A stretch of DNA of 64,000 nucleotides from contig JAUIRK010001051.1 of the NCBI GenBank assembly GCA_030549495.1, positions 868,001-932,000 of the forward strand, given 5' to 3'. Positions within the stretch are counted from its first letter, which is position 1, and every line of letters starts with the position of its first letter. This document shows, piece after piece, positions 10,734-21,790 of the stretch. The position numbers were made by a program, and so were the translations under genes. The notes below the pieces were generated by a model. It had not been told where the DNA came from. It made no database searches and worked only from the letters and a program-made list of their open reading frames with translations. Source of the DNA: Nectonema munidae (lineage: Eukaryota; Nematomorpha; Nectonematoida; Nectonematidae).

Positions 10734-12046
10734 CTAAATCAAAAATTCGGCATGACTTGAACGAGGTCCTTTTGTGGGCGGCGCTTTCAATTTAACTCAA
10801 CAGAGTGTTCGATAAGGGATCTTCTTAGCTATTCCCAAGCCGCTTCATTCATTCGTGGCTTGGAGTATGGAGATAAAATTTAGACACTCACGCGCTTTCT
10901 ATTTAGTAGTTCTGCAACTCAAATCTCTGCACTAGTGACAACGCACCAGCGCTGAAAAATGATTTTTCGATGATTTCTTACGAACAGCCCTTTAATAAGA
11001 TAAGAGATTATATACATTTCAGAGATGATGATCTAATGCAAGTGAACTTACAATTTCCCTGCATGCACAATTATTAGTATATTTCATTGAAAAAATTATT
11101 TATTCAAAAAATCATCCGCTTATTTTATGTTTACAAGCGGAGTAATTTAATTTTGAGCAGCGATGTCTCAAGTATCTCAATACTAAAATCGATATATTTG
11201 AAATCTTTGATTAAAAAAATCCATAAAAATACAATAACAACGGCGGAAAATTGGTATTTTTTTACAGACATACCAAAATTTTGACTTGATACCGGCACAT
11301 AAAATGTAAAATCTGTTGAGACAACTGCCACAACCAACTGATTTAATATGCGCCAAATGAACATTGCAAGTATGCCGAAATGGAAATTTGCTGGTCAAAA
11401 TATGTAATAATTCCGCGTTATTATTGTATATCAAGGCTTAATAATATGTACAGAAAGAACTATATATCTTAAGAGTTAAAGATTTCAGATGAATGCATAG
11501 AGCAGCGCATTCAACCATCAAACAGGCTAGAGCATTTAATTACATCGATCATCAGATTTTATATTATACAATAAACTGGTGTATAACATGAATTATTATC
11601 TAAGCGCAAAAAGAAGCAATTTTTGTGCGAGAGGTGAGCTTCTACAAATTCTTTTTTACGCATTTCCGAAAGCAAACGCGTCAAAATAGTTTGCTTTTCG
11701 CAAATAATCCCAGCAATGAAAGTTGTTAAAAAACAGTTAAAACTTGGAAAGATTCGAAAGTAAGGTTATTTTTAGAGCTATATTATCCCATTTAATTTCT
11801 AATGCTTCCACCAGAGGGCAAAAATAAGGGCAAATAATGGGATGATTCAAAAAATTGATCTTATAAGTATAAATAATATATTGACTTCAAATCTAATTAT
11901 GCAGCAAAGAAATTCGCCCGCCCTCGCCGTGTGTGTGACACCAGTGAAATGACAGACGGCTGTAAAACAATGGCAGCCTTAATTCCAAGCGAATGCGGGC
12001 AGATCGCCTATACAATCTTTAAAGGTAGGCGTTGAGATAAGAGAAC
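10734..12046 (-). other. Gene X intron 11; no feature recognised
   Basis: AT-rich. Open frames at 11087-11434 on both strands look random. A short GC-richer stretch near 11640-11760 has no splice-supported frame. Confidence 0.5.
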
Positions 12047-12147
12047 CTGCGCGGATTAAGTTGCGTTTTTTAGCCATTTCAAACATTTTCAGCGCCATTT
12101 TCTCTGACGTCATGCGCTGTCTCTGCAAAAACTCATCGATGTAATGA
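12047..12147 (-). CDS. Gene X, exon 11
   Basis: Acceptor GTGAATGTTTTAG, donor GTTCTC. The first base completes Ser (AG+T), then 33 codons HYIDEFLQRQRMTSEKMALK to KKRNLIRA and one base of Gly. An alternative acceptor 24 bases further in (TTTTTGCAG) breaks the frame, so the upstream one is preferred. The frame stays open beyond the donor to about 11979. The acceptor and exon start exist as a second copy at 14708-14751. The sequence faintly resembles an MA3/eIF4G-type helical pair, but not enough to assign. Confidence 0.68.
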
Positions 12148-12203
12148 CTAAAACATTCACAAAACATTTCAGACAAATGAGATTGAGAAAAGGAGCTGCT
12201 CAC

Positions 12204-12254
12204 CTTCCAAGGGCGGGGCAGTGGTCGAAGTAGTCAAACATCAAACTCCACAAA
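12204..12254 (-). CDS. Gene X, exon 10 (51 nt)
   Basis: Acceptor AATACTTTTAG, strong donor GTGAGC. Phase: one base completes Cys from exon 9, sixteen codons LWSLMFDYFDHCPALG, then AG of Ser. Too short to be significant alone, but splice sites and phase fit both neighbours. Confidence 0.65.
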
Positions 12255-13804
12255 CTAAAAGTATTTAAGGAAACAAAATAAAGCATTTCAAGAACTAAAC
12301 CCACTTTAAAGAATTCTTCAAAAAGAGATTATCGATAGCTTGGCAAAGCTTCGGGGGCATTGCATATGCTTCAGAAGCAAAAGCCATTATGCATACGTAA
12401 ATGTAAAAATTTTTAAGCGCTTATAACTTTTTTTCAACAAAATGTAAACTCACCAAACTTTGCATAATCTTTCAAACTTTCATAATTTTGGGAAAAAAGT
12501 GATATAGAGTGTTTTGAGGGCACCACTTTTATATGAGAGGAGGATGCGCAAAAAAACTACAAAACAAAATTTTGCATATATAGTAGGTACTATAGTTATG
12601 TATATTGCAGCATGATTATATTCATCATGTCTATATCCAAAATTTCACTACTCATCACAACTTTTTGCACCTTTAGATCCTTTGGCTATTACCATAGTAA
12701 GTATACACCACACGTATACGCACCAGCGAAAAATAGCGATGCAGTTGCAAAATATGCATATGCATGCAACAGTCTTTCTTTGGTCTATAACGAGTTGTAT
12801 GTATTATTAAAGTTTAGCTTTTTAATTTATAACTTTTTGTTTCTTGATCGTTTTAGACAAGTGACATGTCAAATTAATATAACTTAAATTTTCATGAAAC
12901 TTCAAATATTCCATTTTCCGGCTTTTAAACATGATTTGATGACTCTATGACATTTAGATAAACTCCATTATTATGTTTAAAGGGTTTCTAAAAATTTATG
13001 CGCTGGTATTGTTTTTTCTCTCAATCAAATATTCGCAAATTTTACAAATTATTTTTTTGAAACTTTAGAGTTGCCATTTTTGAGGCCTTTTAAGAATGAT
13101 ATGATTTTTTAACTTTAAGAAATCTCATCCTTTAAAAATGTTTGTCAAATTGTTTTTTAAATTGAATAATAGTAAATTAATTGTGTTTAAATATTGACTT
13201 CTTTAGCCGATAAAATAAAACAAAAAGTTGTTGGAAATTGTTTTCAAATACATATTTTTGAGTATTAGTATATTATGTTAGTTATTTTGACAATACAATT
13301 TATGAAAAATAGTGTTAATTATTAAAAATTTTTAGAGTTGAGAATATTAGTTTTTTGAGAATAAAAGTTCCCCAAACTTTAATCTTTAGGTTTTCTATAA
13401 CAACTTTTGGGGAATTTTTTTTAATGTTTTTTCATAATCAAATGGCGCTTAGATATAAAAGTGTATTTTAATGTTTGGACTCTTTATGAAAAAAAATTAA
13501 TACAACTCCAAGAAGACTTTTATTTCCAATTATGTGTTGAGATAGTACAAGAAAATTTCAAGATTGCAAATTAAACTTTGTAGAGAATTTAGGGTTGTCT
13601 TTTTGATGATTGTGAGCATGAAAAAGCAGTTTAAAATGACTTATTTATATAATTTGAGTACTTGGGTATCATAAAAAGTTCTGTTTTTGAGAATAAAGTT
13701 AAACCAAACTTTAAAGATTTTGTTTTGAATGAAATTTTTAAAAAATATCAAATCTTTATAGGTTATGACATTTTTTACATAACCACAAATTGGCTTGAAC
13801 TATG

Positions 13805-14000
13805 TAGGCATTTTGTGTATATTCCATTGAGCACCTCTGTGTTTTGGAAGACATGAAATTAAGTAAGCAGGCATACAATAATTATTAAGCATTTTTGTGT
13901 TTAAAGGAGGCATACACTAAAGTTAGTTAGCATTTGTGTGTTCTGAAGTGTTGATATTAATTTTAGGGATAAGGAGGCATGGAACAAGCTTAGACGTGTA
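13805..14000. repeat. Degenerate tandem repeat, unit roughly 50 bp
   Basis: About four diverged units share AGGCATA or AGGCAT, followed within 30 bases by a GCATTTTTGTGTTT or GCATTTGTGTGTTC-type block (near 13808, 13868, 13908 and 13976). Unit length and identity vary, so it is old or partly coincidental. Confidence 0.4.
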
Positions 14001-14721
14001 TTTGAAAAAATAAAATTAAAATGCAATGTCTCTCTTAACTATTAAGCTGAGAGGTACCCCACCAGATTGGTCAATTTACAGCCAATGAGGCTAGGTTAAA
14101 TTAAATTAAATATTTTTACTTTCCCTTATTAAACTTTTTTACAATCTTTAAAAAAGTTTAGAAATATATAAAAGGTAGGACCAAAAATCTTTTTTCAAAC
14201 TTTTTAGCTATTTAGATAATTTTTTCATTAAATTTTTAGCATTTTTCATTTAGAGTAGAACACTTTAGGTTTTCGGTTAGTTTTAGTTCTACAGTTCTTA
14301 AAGAATTTTTTTAGTTTTTTGGAAAGTAAAGTTTCATTAAAGTGTGTAACTAAATGTTTATCCTATGAAATGTATCTAATTAATACAACTATATATAGGG
14401 ATACTTCTATTTTTTAATATCTCTTTTATCTTTTATGTTGGAATGTATCTTCAACTGAAAAAGTGCAAGATATAATCAAAAAGTATTAATTCTCTACTGG
14501 AAAGTAATTCAACTGAAAACTACTATACTGAAGATTTATAGAAGGATAAAATGTATCTATGGAATACGCCTATTTGAGAATAATTTTATCTTAAAAATAA
14601 AAGAAAAAGAATATTACTTCTACATTTTACATCCTCAAAAATCTTTCTTTTTCTTTCAAAATTGCATGTCTTAAACAACATAGAGAGACATTGCATTTTA
14701 ATTTTCTCAAAAACTCGTCGA
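13993..14721. mobile_element. Inverted-repeat element, about 0.7 kb, unknown family
   Basis: The left arm (about 13993-14036) and right arm (about 14684-14721) are reverse complements sharing an exact block AAAATTAAAATGCAATGTCT plus CTC and a less exact outer part (GACG-GT-TTTGA). The interior is AT-rich and non-coding. Flanking target duplication was not resolved. The outer end of the right arm coincides with a copied gene X exon boundary. Confidence 0.55.
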
Positions 14722-14751
14722 TGTAATGACTAAAACACTCACAAAACATTT
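14708..14751 (-). pseudogene. Copy of the gene X exon 11 acceptor and exon start
   Basis: 44 bases matching 12126-12169 with two differences. On minus it includes the end of the intron, the TTTTAG acceptor and the first exon 11 codons (HYIDEFL). Both differences are substitutions, and the one inside the exon (GAT to GAC) is synonymous. Beyond the block the sequences are unrelated. If this acceptor were used after exon 9, the frame would stay open for about 36 codons and then stop. Confidence 0.7.
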
Positions 14752-14888
14752 ATATTATGATGAATTATATTAAAATATAATAACATATTTTATGATGAAT
14801 TTTTAAGAACCCTTCATGACCAGTACAAAAAAATTTTAAAAAAATTCAAAACAATTTGAAAAAGTAGACGAAGGTAAAATTGTTTATG

Positions 14889-14904
14889 TATCATATATGA
14901 TACA
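14889..14904. repeat. Perfect 16-bp palindrome
   Basis: GTATCATATATGATAC is its own reverse complement. A related GTATATATGATACAAGGTCAC block follows 31 bases later, echoing GATACACTGGTCAC, so the area is a small diverged tandem duplication. Confidence 0.6.
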
Positions 14905-15121
14905 CTGGTCACGAAAGGTGTATATATGATACAAGGTCACATCAAAGTGTGGACAGTGCTTCAAAAGTCTAAGCGATAGAATGTGGTTGTGAAAATAGAA
15001 ACACCACTGAACTTGCACAATAATTTCTCGTTTGAATTCATTGAACACAACATCGAATACCAAGATAACTTATGAAGCTGCCATAAAGAGCGTAAAACGA
15101 CTCATTCCACTACGACTTTAG

Positions 15122-15245
15122 TTAACCCGTTAACGCCCAATGTCGACTATAGTCGAATTTACAAAAATAAAATCTTCTGCGTTGATCAATATATCTTCTG
15201 CTTTACATTAGATGTCGTCTGATTATTCTGGTCTTAACGGGATAA
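15122..15245. mobile_element. piggyBac-like MITE, copy 1
   Basis: Starts TTAACCCGTTAACGCC and ends GGTCTTAACGGGATAA, giving imperfect terminal inverted repeats (CCCGTTAA plus a few bases) next to a TTAA or decayed ATAA target site. The interior has ATCTTCTGC-TTTACATTAGATG and GTCTGATTATTCTGGTC, shared with the copies at 28220 and (inverted) 23644. Confidence 0.65.
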
Positions 15246-15754
15246 TGCGAAAGGAACAAAGAACCTTCAGCAAGCTCATGTGTTAGAGTGTTTGAATGCG
15301 CGCACTTTTCCACTTTCACTAATTTCCTTCAACCAAAATATGCCTTTTTAACAATTAAAAATTCGGACAATTTTTGCCCAGATACCTCGTCGAATTGATA
15401 TTTGACCGAACAGCATTTTTATCGAACGGATGCTTCCTCACAAACGATTGTTTTGTTGCATAAATGTTTTTTTGAAAGCAAACAATTTTCCCCTCTCTCT
15501 TTCTATATATACATTGAGATTAAATCGTGAAAGACAAAAGAGAGTTTTTACTTCAGATTTTTGAAAAAGGAATTTTAACATATTAAGAGGATTAACTTCA
15601 TAATTATATTAAAGCTATATAAACGTCACGCAACCTACTAGCTAAATTAGTAAACGCTCTTGTCCACTTAAAACTCATTCAACAAAAAGGCTCTTCGGCT
15701 AAATATCCGTTCGACGAAACGCCCGATCACGGGCTCACAATATATACTTGCAAT

Positions 15755-16245
15755 CAGTAACGTGGCCAGAAATGTTCAATTCGAGGGGCCAAATGGGGCA
15801 GTAATATGTATGTTTACCTACTGTCTTTGTCTAAAACTAAAGCATTAAAAGCTACTTATAAGAAGTCTTCTCTTAGGGCGTTTGAGTTTCCTTCTCCTAC
15901 TTGTCTTTTTCTGTTTCTTTGCTAACATTTTTGATTTCATAGTGGTTTATATTTCTTGTTTTCGCTACTCATACAAGCGGGGTATATAAATTTGATTTCT
16001 AATTACACGCAGAAGGGCCACCATAACAAGATTAAACGATTTGATCGCCACAGTCAATCATATCAATAATTTTTCCAATAATCTAATGATTTTGAATCCT
16101 CTCAATTCTATATCTTTATTTCATGGAAACGCATCCTTAAAATTATTGGCGAGGAGGGGGGGGGATTTTTTTTTATAATTTTTAAAAATTATTTTAAAAG
16201 AATCTCCCTCCCCGAATGTGAGCTCCCGATTTAAAAGATTTGTTT
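15755..16245. mobile_element. hAT-like MITE relic starting CAGTAACGTGGCCAG
   Basis: The start CAGTAACGTGGCCAG with GAGGGGCCAAATGGGGCA resembles the widespread CAGTGGCGTAGC-type transposon ends, also seen at 63917. A G-run/C-run segment (16150-16240: GGGGGGGGGATTT, then CTCCCTCCCCGAATGTG and GCTCCCGAT) recurs at 29622-29700. The exact 3' end is uncertain. Confidence 0.4.
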
Positions 16246-16874
16246 GGCTAGCACTAGACTATCAATATTAGTTTTCTTGATTCAGGTTAAGTCTTCAAAT
16301 GATTATTAAATTTTTTTTTTATTAATTTCCGGTTCATTTGTTTGATATAATAATAATAATAATAAATTTCTACACATTTTATGACTATCATATTTGTTCC
16401 TAGGCACTTTACGTTATTTCAGATATGCTTTCAGGCGTTCACCGACATGTGGATCTAGCATATAAATTCGTTATCTAGGTAATTTTTTAATTTCACTAAA
16501 TTTTTCAGAAATATGATGCAAGAGATAAAGTCTTCAAAGACGCATTAATTTCTTTAATCATGTAGGAAATTGATAAAAAAGAAAAAAGACAACACATGTT
16601 AGGGTTTCGTTTGTGGAAAGCTTATTAAAGCATAAGAGTGATAAGTCGACAAATCGCATAATTTGGATGAAGGAAAGGCGAGCAAATAAATGACAACAAG
16701 AAATTTTTCGAAGAAAAGCAGATCCAAATTACAGAGCAGAGTAAGTGCAATGCTGTGAGCAAAAAATGCATCGAAAAATTAAAAAAAACTTACTGAGAAC
16801 ATGGAGAGAGAGAGGTAGCAAATCGAAGAATCAAAAACTCTCTAAGATCACAACTAGGTCTGCAAAAAGAAAGC

Positions 16875-17020
16875 AACTTAATGGAACTACCATTGAAATT
16901 CATTGACAAGTTCATACTCGGATGTGAGTTCGCCAATCTTCATATAGTGGAAGAATATGTCGACAAAGTGAACAGGAAACCACCACGACTCAAACAAGGA
17001 GCTAGGAAAAGAGTTCAATG
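16875..17020 (+). other. Unassigned open stretch, possible retropseudogene or element relic
   Basis: A plus frame reads ESNLMELPLKFIDKFILGCE then FANLHIVEEYVDKVNRKPPR and LKQGARKRVQ before a stop. It looks protein-like and more GC-balanced than the intron, but lacks splice sites and has degenerate sequence on both sides. The family is not recognised. Confidence 0.3.
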
Positions 17021-17639
17021 CTAAGGCACTCGTCGTAAAACACAAAATACGCCTTCAAGGATGCAGCACACAATCCCCTACTGATATTAGAGCACAAACT
17101 AGCTTATACTTAAATAATGACTACTTTTCCAGCAAAAACATTTCTGCGCATTCAGCATTGGATTCAGCAGAGGAGCTAGGGTATTAATGAATTGTTTGCT
17201 AAATGCAATTTTACTTGTTCCTTGAACTGTTAATAAGCGATTTTCATTAGTTTATCATGTTATTCTTGAAAAAATTATAATGGTGAACGCATCATACATT
17301 AAAGCAATTTTAGGAATTGAAAACGAAAGATTTTTACGTTTTGGTACCACGAAATTTCATTAAATGAACGATAAAACTAGAATTTTAGTTTAATCCTCTA
17401 TTTTAGCGTTCCAACCGGAGTTGTAATGGTGATTAAATGCCCATTCTTATGTAGGTTAAAGGAATTACTTTCGTAAATATAGCGGTTCAAATAATTATTG
17501 ACTACTAGACTATAGATATTGAATGTACTACAGTGAATTCGATAATTTCATTTTAAACACGAAAAACATAAATTATGAGTAGCATGTATACATTAACTAG
17601 AAATTGTAAGTTCTCTTGTATTTGATCATCATCACTAAG

Positions 17640-17770
17640 CGTACCCTGTGTGAAAGACCGGTTTCGACTATTGAAGCCTCATCAATTCCACTTTGGTGTT
17701 CAAACTATGAGGTTTGAAGTGACGTCTAGTGGCTGTGCGTGAGCATCAACCAACTAGCCATCAACACTTA
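17640..17770. repeat. Repeat-like block with CCGGTTTCGACTATTGAAGC motif
   Basis: The GACCGGTTTCGA...GCCTCATCA arrangement resembles 3' ends of non-LTR or Penelope-type repeats. Only one copy lies in this window, so the call rests on resemblance. Confidence 0.3.
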
Positions 17771-17872
17771 TCTTTGATGATGATTATCTACTTATGTATT
17801 GAATGTACCGTTACGGTCTCAATCAATGTAGTAGTAGTAGACATTATGTATACAAAGGAAAGAAACGGCTAC

Positions 17873-17982
17873 CAGATTCGATTTATCGCGTCACAGACTT
17901 CGTGATTCAGGAGAGAGATCAAGACACCGTCGACACCCGTGAATTCTTCTTGAAAGCGCGCTCCTTCTTTCGAGAGAAACTT
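17873..17982 (-). CDS. Gene X, exon 9
   Basis: Acceptor TTCTTCTTCTTAG (good pyrimidine tract), donor GTAGCC. Phase 0 start, 36 codons KFLSKEGARFQEEFTGVDGV to NHEVCDAINRI, then TG of Cys. The pattern of a helix pair with DGVLISLLNHEVCDAI is typical of ARM/HEAT-style proteins. A plus-strand open frame over the same bases (17803-18009) is a shadow. Confidence 0.75.
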
Positions 17983-20215
17983 CTAAGAAGAAGAAGACAG
18001 GTAACTTGATGTTTTAGATATCATTGAATGAACAGCCAAGATTAAATTAATGTTTTTACTTGAAATGCAGAGCTCATATCAAGTTTAGTGATGAAGGGAT
18101 TTGAGTAGAGAAGCTTCGAAACGAAGAAAAGATACCACGGCTGACAAACGTCACTAAGTTCTAAGTAGATTTCTTCATCGCAAAGAAGGATCTAGAAAAG
18201 CGCATCAAACATAAAGGAAAAATTCATCGTGATTGACACACGCGATGCTCTTGCAAAGTCATATTCGTGAATGATCTTTCTTAGATATTTTAAAAGCACG
18301 TTAAAACATCTAACTATTAAAATCATTTTTTATTTGATGCTTTTAAATTCTACAGCTCTACAGCTTTCACAAACAGAAATTCCATGATTTCCCACACAGC
18401 AATTTTATATTATGGACACTTGTATTCCAGCCAAATTGAAAATAAAGTCAGCCTTTGAGAATCAAAATGATCTTTAAAGTATGTACGCATTAGTGTATAG
18501 TTTTTTGTAGTCTTTATACGAAATCTTTGAGCGCCTAAAAATAACGGTTGAACCAAATTTGCATATCAGTGAGCCTCATATTCGCAATTTTTTTCATTTT
18601 CACCAAAAAATTAGAGGCACTGATTTCATAATCCGTGCTCTGACACGTTTTTTCTCACAATTTTACCAAATAAAATCCAAATTATTTTGATAGTTTTTTT
18701 CTATAATAATATTTAGCGTCAAACTTGTGGAGTATGTGATTTTTTATAAAAACTTTCTTTTTTTATGAATTATTTTGAGATTTTACGCTGTCGCAGTTGT
18801 TTAATTAACCCTTATGGGATCTTGGGGTTTATTTCGAACCTAATATAAAAATAAATCATTATAATCTCAAATCTCCAATTTTTACGATGAAGATTAGAGA
18901 TCTTTATTCTGTTAACATTCAAAAGATCAATGCTTGAGTCGTACATATAAATAGGAATATGAAAAAACAAGAAAAAGTTGAAAATTATTGGCAGAAGTAT
19001 AAAAGTCGTGAATTGATTCTCTACTCCCATCTAATAACAAAAAATTAACGAAACAAAACAATAGTAAATATAAAAATGGGCTTGTCGTTATCGTTAATTT
19101 CAAAAAAAAATTGTTTAGCTATCGTTCGAAAACGATATAACCAAAAATCAACAAAACATCGTAGAGGCATCAAGTGGTAGGATACATTTCGAGCATGGTA
19201 GTGCATTTTTCATTGAAAAGTGTTGACTGGAAGCATGAGTTATAAATTTCATCGATTTTGTAAATAAGATATATAGAATTCTGATTAAACTTTGTATGTT
19301 ACCTATATACTTACTTTATATACTATTTCTTGATTTTTTGTTGCGAGAACACAAACATATCACCCAAAAGCCGTGGAGATTTGATACGGGCGACAACCAG
19401 TCCAAATTTTTATTTACTATAACTACTTGCATACCTGCGTTTATCAGTGCATATGATTTGATACGTCTAAATTGTAGGAGAGCGTGGTACAAATATGTTT
19501 ACTTTTTATATAAAAAAAATTACATCACTGGGATTGAAAACCTTTGCTTATAATGCTAATTTTTCAAAGCAAATTTTTACGGTTTGAAAAATAGAATTAA
19601 TTAGGGGTGTAGAAATCATTTTTACTTGCAATTCATCATTAGTTTACCCTTTTTTGTAAGTATAGTAAAAAATGTTACATTATTAAAAAAATATTTTAAC
19701 TTAATTGGATAAATATATTATGAAATTATATTTGTGTGTGCATTATGGAAAATATTAAGAAGGATATGAAAAAAGCTTCATATCTTTGAAAAATATATTG
19801 AAAAATATATTGAAAAAAAGCTGGATCACTCCGAACTTGCTGGGATTAATCATGACGTTTAAAATGGAATGATGATGGTGTGAATATTCTATATTTTGTA
19901 CGGTAGTTTAAATAAATCAGAATGGAAGGAAGAAAAAAATGTTTTTTGAAATGTTAGGAAATTATTTCTAAAAGACATTTAATAGAAGTATAACGTTGAC
20001 GGTGGTGTCGATTGTGTGCTATTTAATTACTACAATACTAATGATATAAAATTGTGAGTTTGAAGATCGCTACCACAGCGGACTTAGTTGTCTTACGAGT
20101 AGAGAATAAAATTTAATGGTTGTGTCCCCAAAAGGTCGGCTGATGAAAGTGAAGGGGAAGAGATGTGGAGAGTGTGCAAACTTGACCTTGAAAATAAGAT
20201 GAAGGAAAAGGGTAC
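17983..20215 (-). other. Gene X intron 8; nothing recognised
   Basis: AT-rich with scattered random open frames (18812-19030 minus, 19296-19553 plus). A short tandem duplication GAAAAATATATT occurs near 19790-19820. Confidence 0.5.
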
Positions 20216-20392
20216 CTTGAGCACACGAAGGCAGTTCTCGCGAAGATCGAACGAAGTTTGAGGAGAGACATCGGCACTGCTACGCTCGCTCTCTCGCTTC
20301 ACTTCAGAATGAAAGCGCGCACAATCCCTCCTCCACGCTTGGAACAGGGAGTGCGTGTGCATGTAGTTGCTGTCCTTTTCTGTAATGAGGTC
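20216..20392 (-). CDS. Gene X, exon 8 (largest exon placed)
   Basis: Acceptor ATCTTTACTCGCAG, donor GTACCC. Exactly 59 codons, phase 0 at both ends, from DLITEKDSNYMHTHSLFQAW through RRDCARFHSEVKRESERSSA to ENCLRVLK. Charged, with a Ser/Asp/Glu-rich loop that may be surface-exposed, flanked by helices. The overlapping plus frame at 20258-20467 is a shadow. Confidence 0.75.
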
Positions 20393-21370
20393 CTGCGAGT
20401 AAAGATAAGAATTCCTGCTCAAAAGCAAACACAGCAGACCACCTCACTCAACACTCCTGAGCTGTGAATACCTTTCCAGCCTCAATGTGTTCTTGTAAAC
20501 GAAATCAAGGCATTACAGCAAACACTTTGATGTAATGGACACTTTTATGCAGTCCCAATCAGTTTCCGATTGTTTGCCAAGGATTTATTTATAGTCATTG
20601 ATAACAAATCGCTAAAAAAACTTGTGTGAATTTTGCTTTCTCTCAGAATAATATAACTTTTAGAGATCATTTAAACATTATGAAATCAACAGAACAATTT
20701 TAACTTAGTGAATGACTTGGTAAATGAAAAAAGCACACTATGAATAGATAAAGAAAATCGATATTCTAAACGTAATGCATCGACTTCAAACGAAATTATA
20801 CAATAAAGAAAATCATTGAGGGGGCGGATTAAATTATCTGTAGGGCCGCATTTGGGTCGTATGTTCAATAGCACTGCGTAACTGAACTAAAAGTCGAGAT
20901 TTTTTTTTACATGTTTGACAAAGCATGTATACTTAGATTGATTAATATCAATGCTATCATATTTTAGAATTGACATCATATAACAGATTGATTTAGACAG
21001 AAACCTGTAACTCTATTTAATGTATGTTGGGCTTACTTACCTATTTTCATAAAGATCAGCATTTTAGCAGTTTATCAAAAGTAATTCAGTGAAATATCAA
21101 GTATATTTTCTAAAATACGCTTAGTTTAAATAATAAATAAAACTTCAAAAGCAAATGAAATCGTATTTATGTCCAATGATTACAATCACTACTTTAGATA
21201 GCTAAACAGCCTTGATCACTTAGCTTTGTTAATACTTCTGAAAAACTATTAACATAAAAAAACTATTTATACACATAAAAATCAAATATAGTTAAAATAT
21301 TCGTAAAGAAGTTCGCTCCAAAAAATTGTGTGATGGCGCACACTAACCTCAAAAAATGAAAAGTTCTTAC
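20393..21370 (-). other. Gene X intron 7; nothing recognised
   Basis: AT-rich; no repeat family member or coding segment identified. Confidence 0.5.
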
Positions 21371-21481
21371 GAGTAAGTTGGAGTAGTGGTTTAAGATGCG
21401 CACGAGTTCTTGCAGAAGAGAAGAAGAAGACGCGTACGAGGAATGCAGCTGCAGCAAGTTCGACGCCTCACCAGTTTTGCC
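21371..21481 (-). CDS. Gene X, exon 7
   Basis: Acceptor CTTGTGCTTCCAG, donor GTAAGAAC. 37 codons, phase 0, GKTGEASNLLQLHSSYASSS then LLQELVRILNHYSNLL. An alternative acceptor 18 bases upstream (CAACCTTAG) would add VYFLCFQ in the same frame. Exon 6 ends in phase 2, so a small exon is probably missing between 6 and 7, or one boundary is wrong. Confidence 0.65.
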
Positions 21482-21668
21482 CTGGAAGCACAAGAAGTAA
21501 ACCTAAGGTTGAAATAAATCAAAAATATTTTAAAATATTTTAAATATATTTTGCATCACAAACTAAACATTTGTGCAGTTTCGCATTCCGGCCTAATCAA
21601 ATGCACTTCATCAGTGACAAAACAGCCGTGAGTGCATTCAAACTGCGGATTGCGGTTGCTCGCCTTAC

Positions 21669-21790
21669 CAAACTTCACTACTCCTTCCGAAGATATTTTT
21701 CCGTGCCAAGATAATGATGAAGGCTTGGCTGAGTAGAAAAGTGCTCTTCCAGCTGGTCGGCTCACACTTTGCAAGTACCGAAAGTCCACG
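21669..21790 (-). CDS. Gene X, exon 6
   Basis: Acceptor TTGCGTTGCTCAG, strong donor GTAAGGC. In phase with exon 5: 40 codons RGLSVLAKCEPTSWKSTFLL then SQAFIIILARKNIFGRSSEV plus TG. A different open frame over the same bases (LQSVSRPAGRALFYSAKPSS) is also long but does not join exon 5 in phase. An acceptor 18 bases upstream would add FYCVAQ. Confidence 0.6.

Larger units (their letters stand above)
12255..17872 (-). other. Gene X intron 9 (5.6 kb) with several repeats
   Basis: Holds an inverted-repeat element (13993-14721), the duplicated splice-site segment (14708-14751), a degenerate tandem repeat (about 13805-14000), a palindrome (14889-14904), a piggyBac-like MITE (15122-15245), a hAT-like MITE relic (15755-16245), and an ATA-type microsatellite near 16350. 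A plus open stretch at about 16875-17020 is listed separately. The long stretch 12620-13650 is AT-rich with no feature seen. Confidence 0.6.

Noticed and set aside
12047-12203. MA3/eIF4G-like domain in gene X
   Set aside because: Resemblance is limited to helix spacing and a few residues, and vanished once the true splice phase was applied.
17803-18009. Plus open frame ending in an Arg-rich stretch before a GT
   Set aside because: The minus reading of the same bases has both splice sites and joins gene X exons 8 and 10 in phase; the plus frame lacks a good acceptor.
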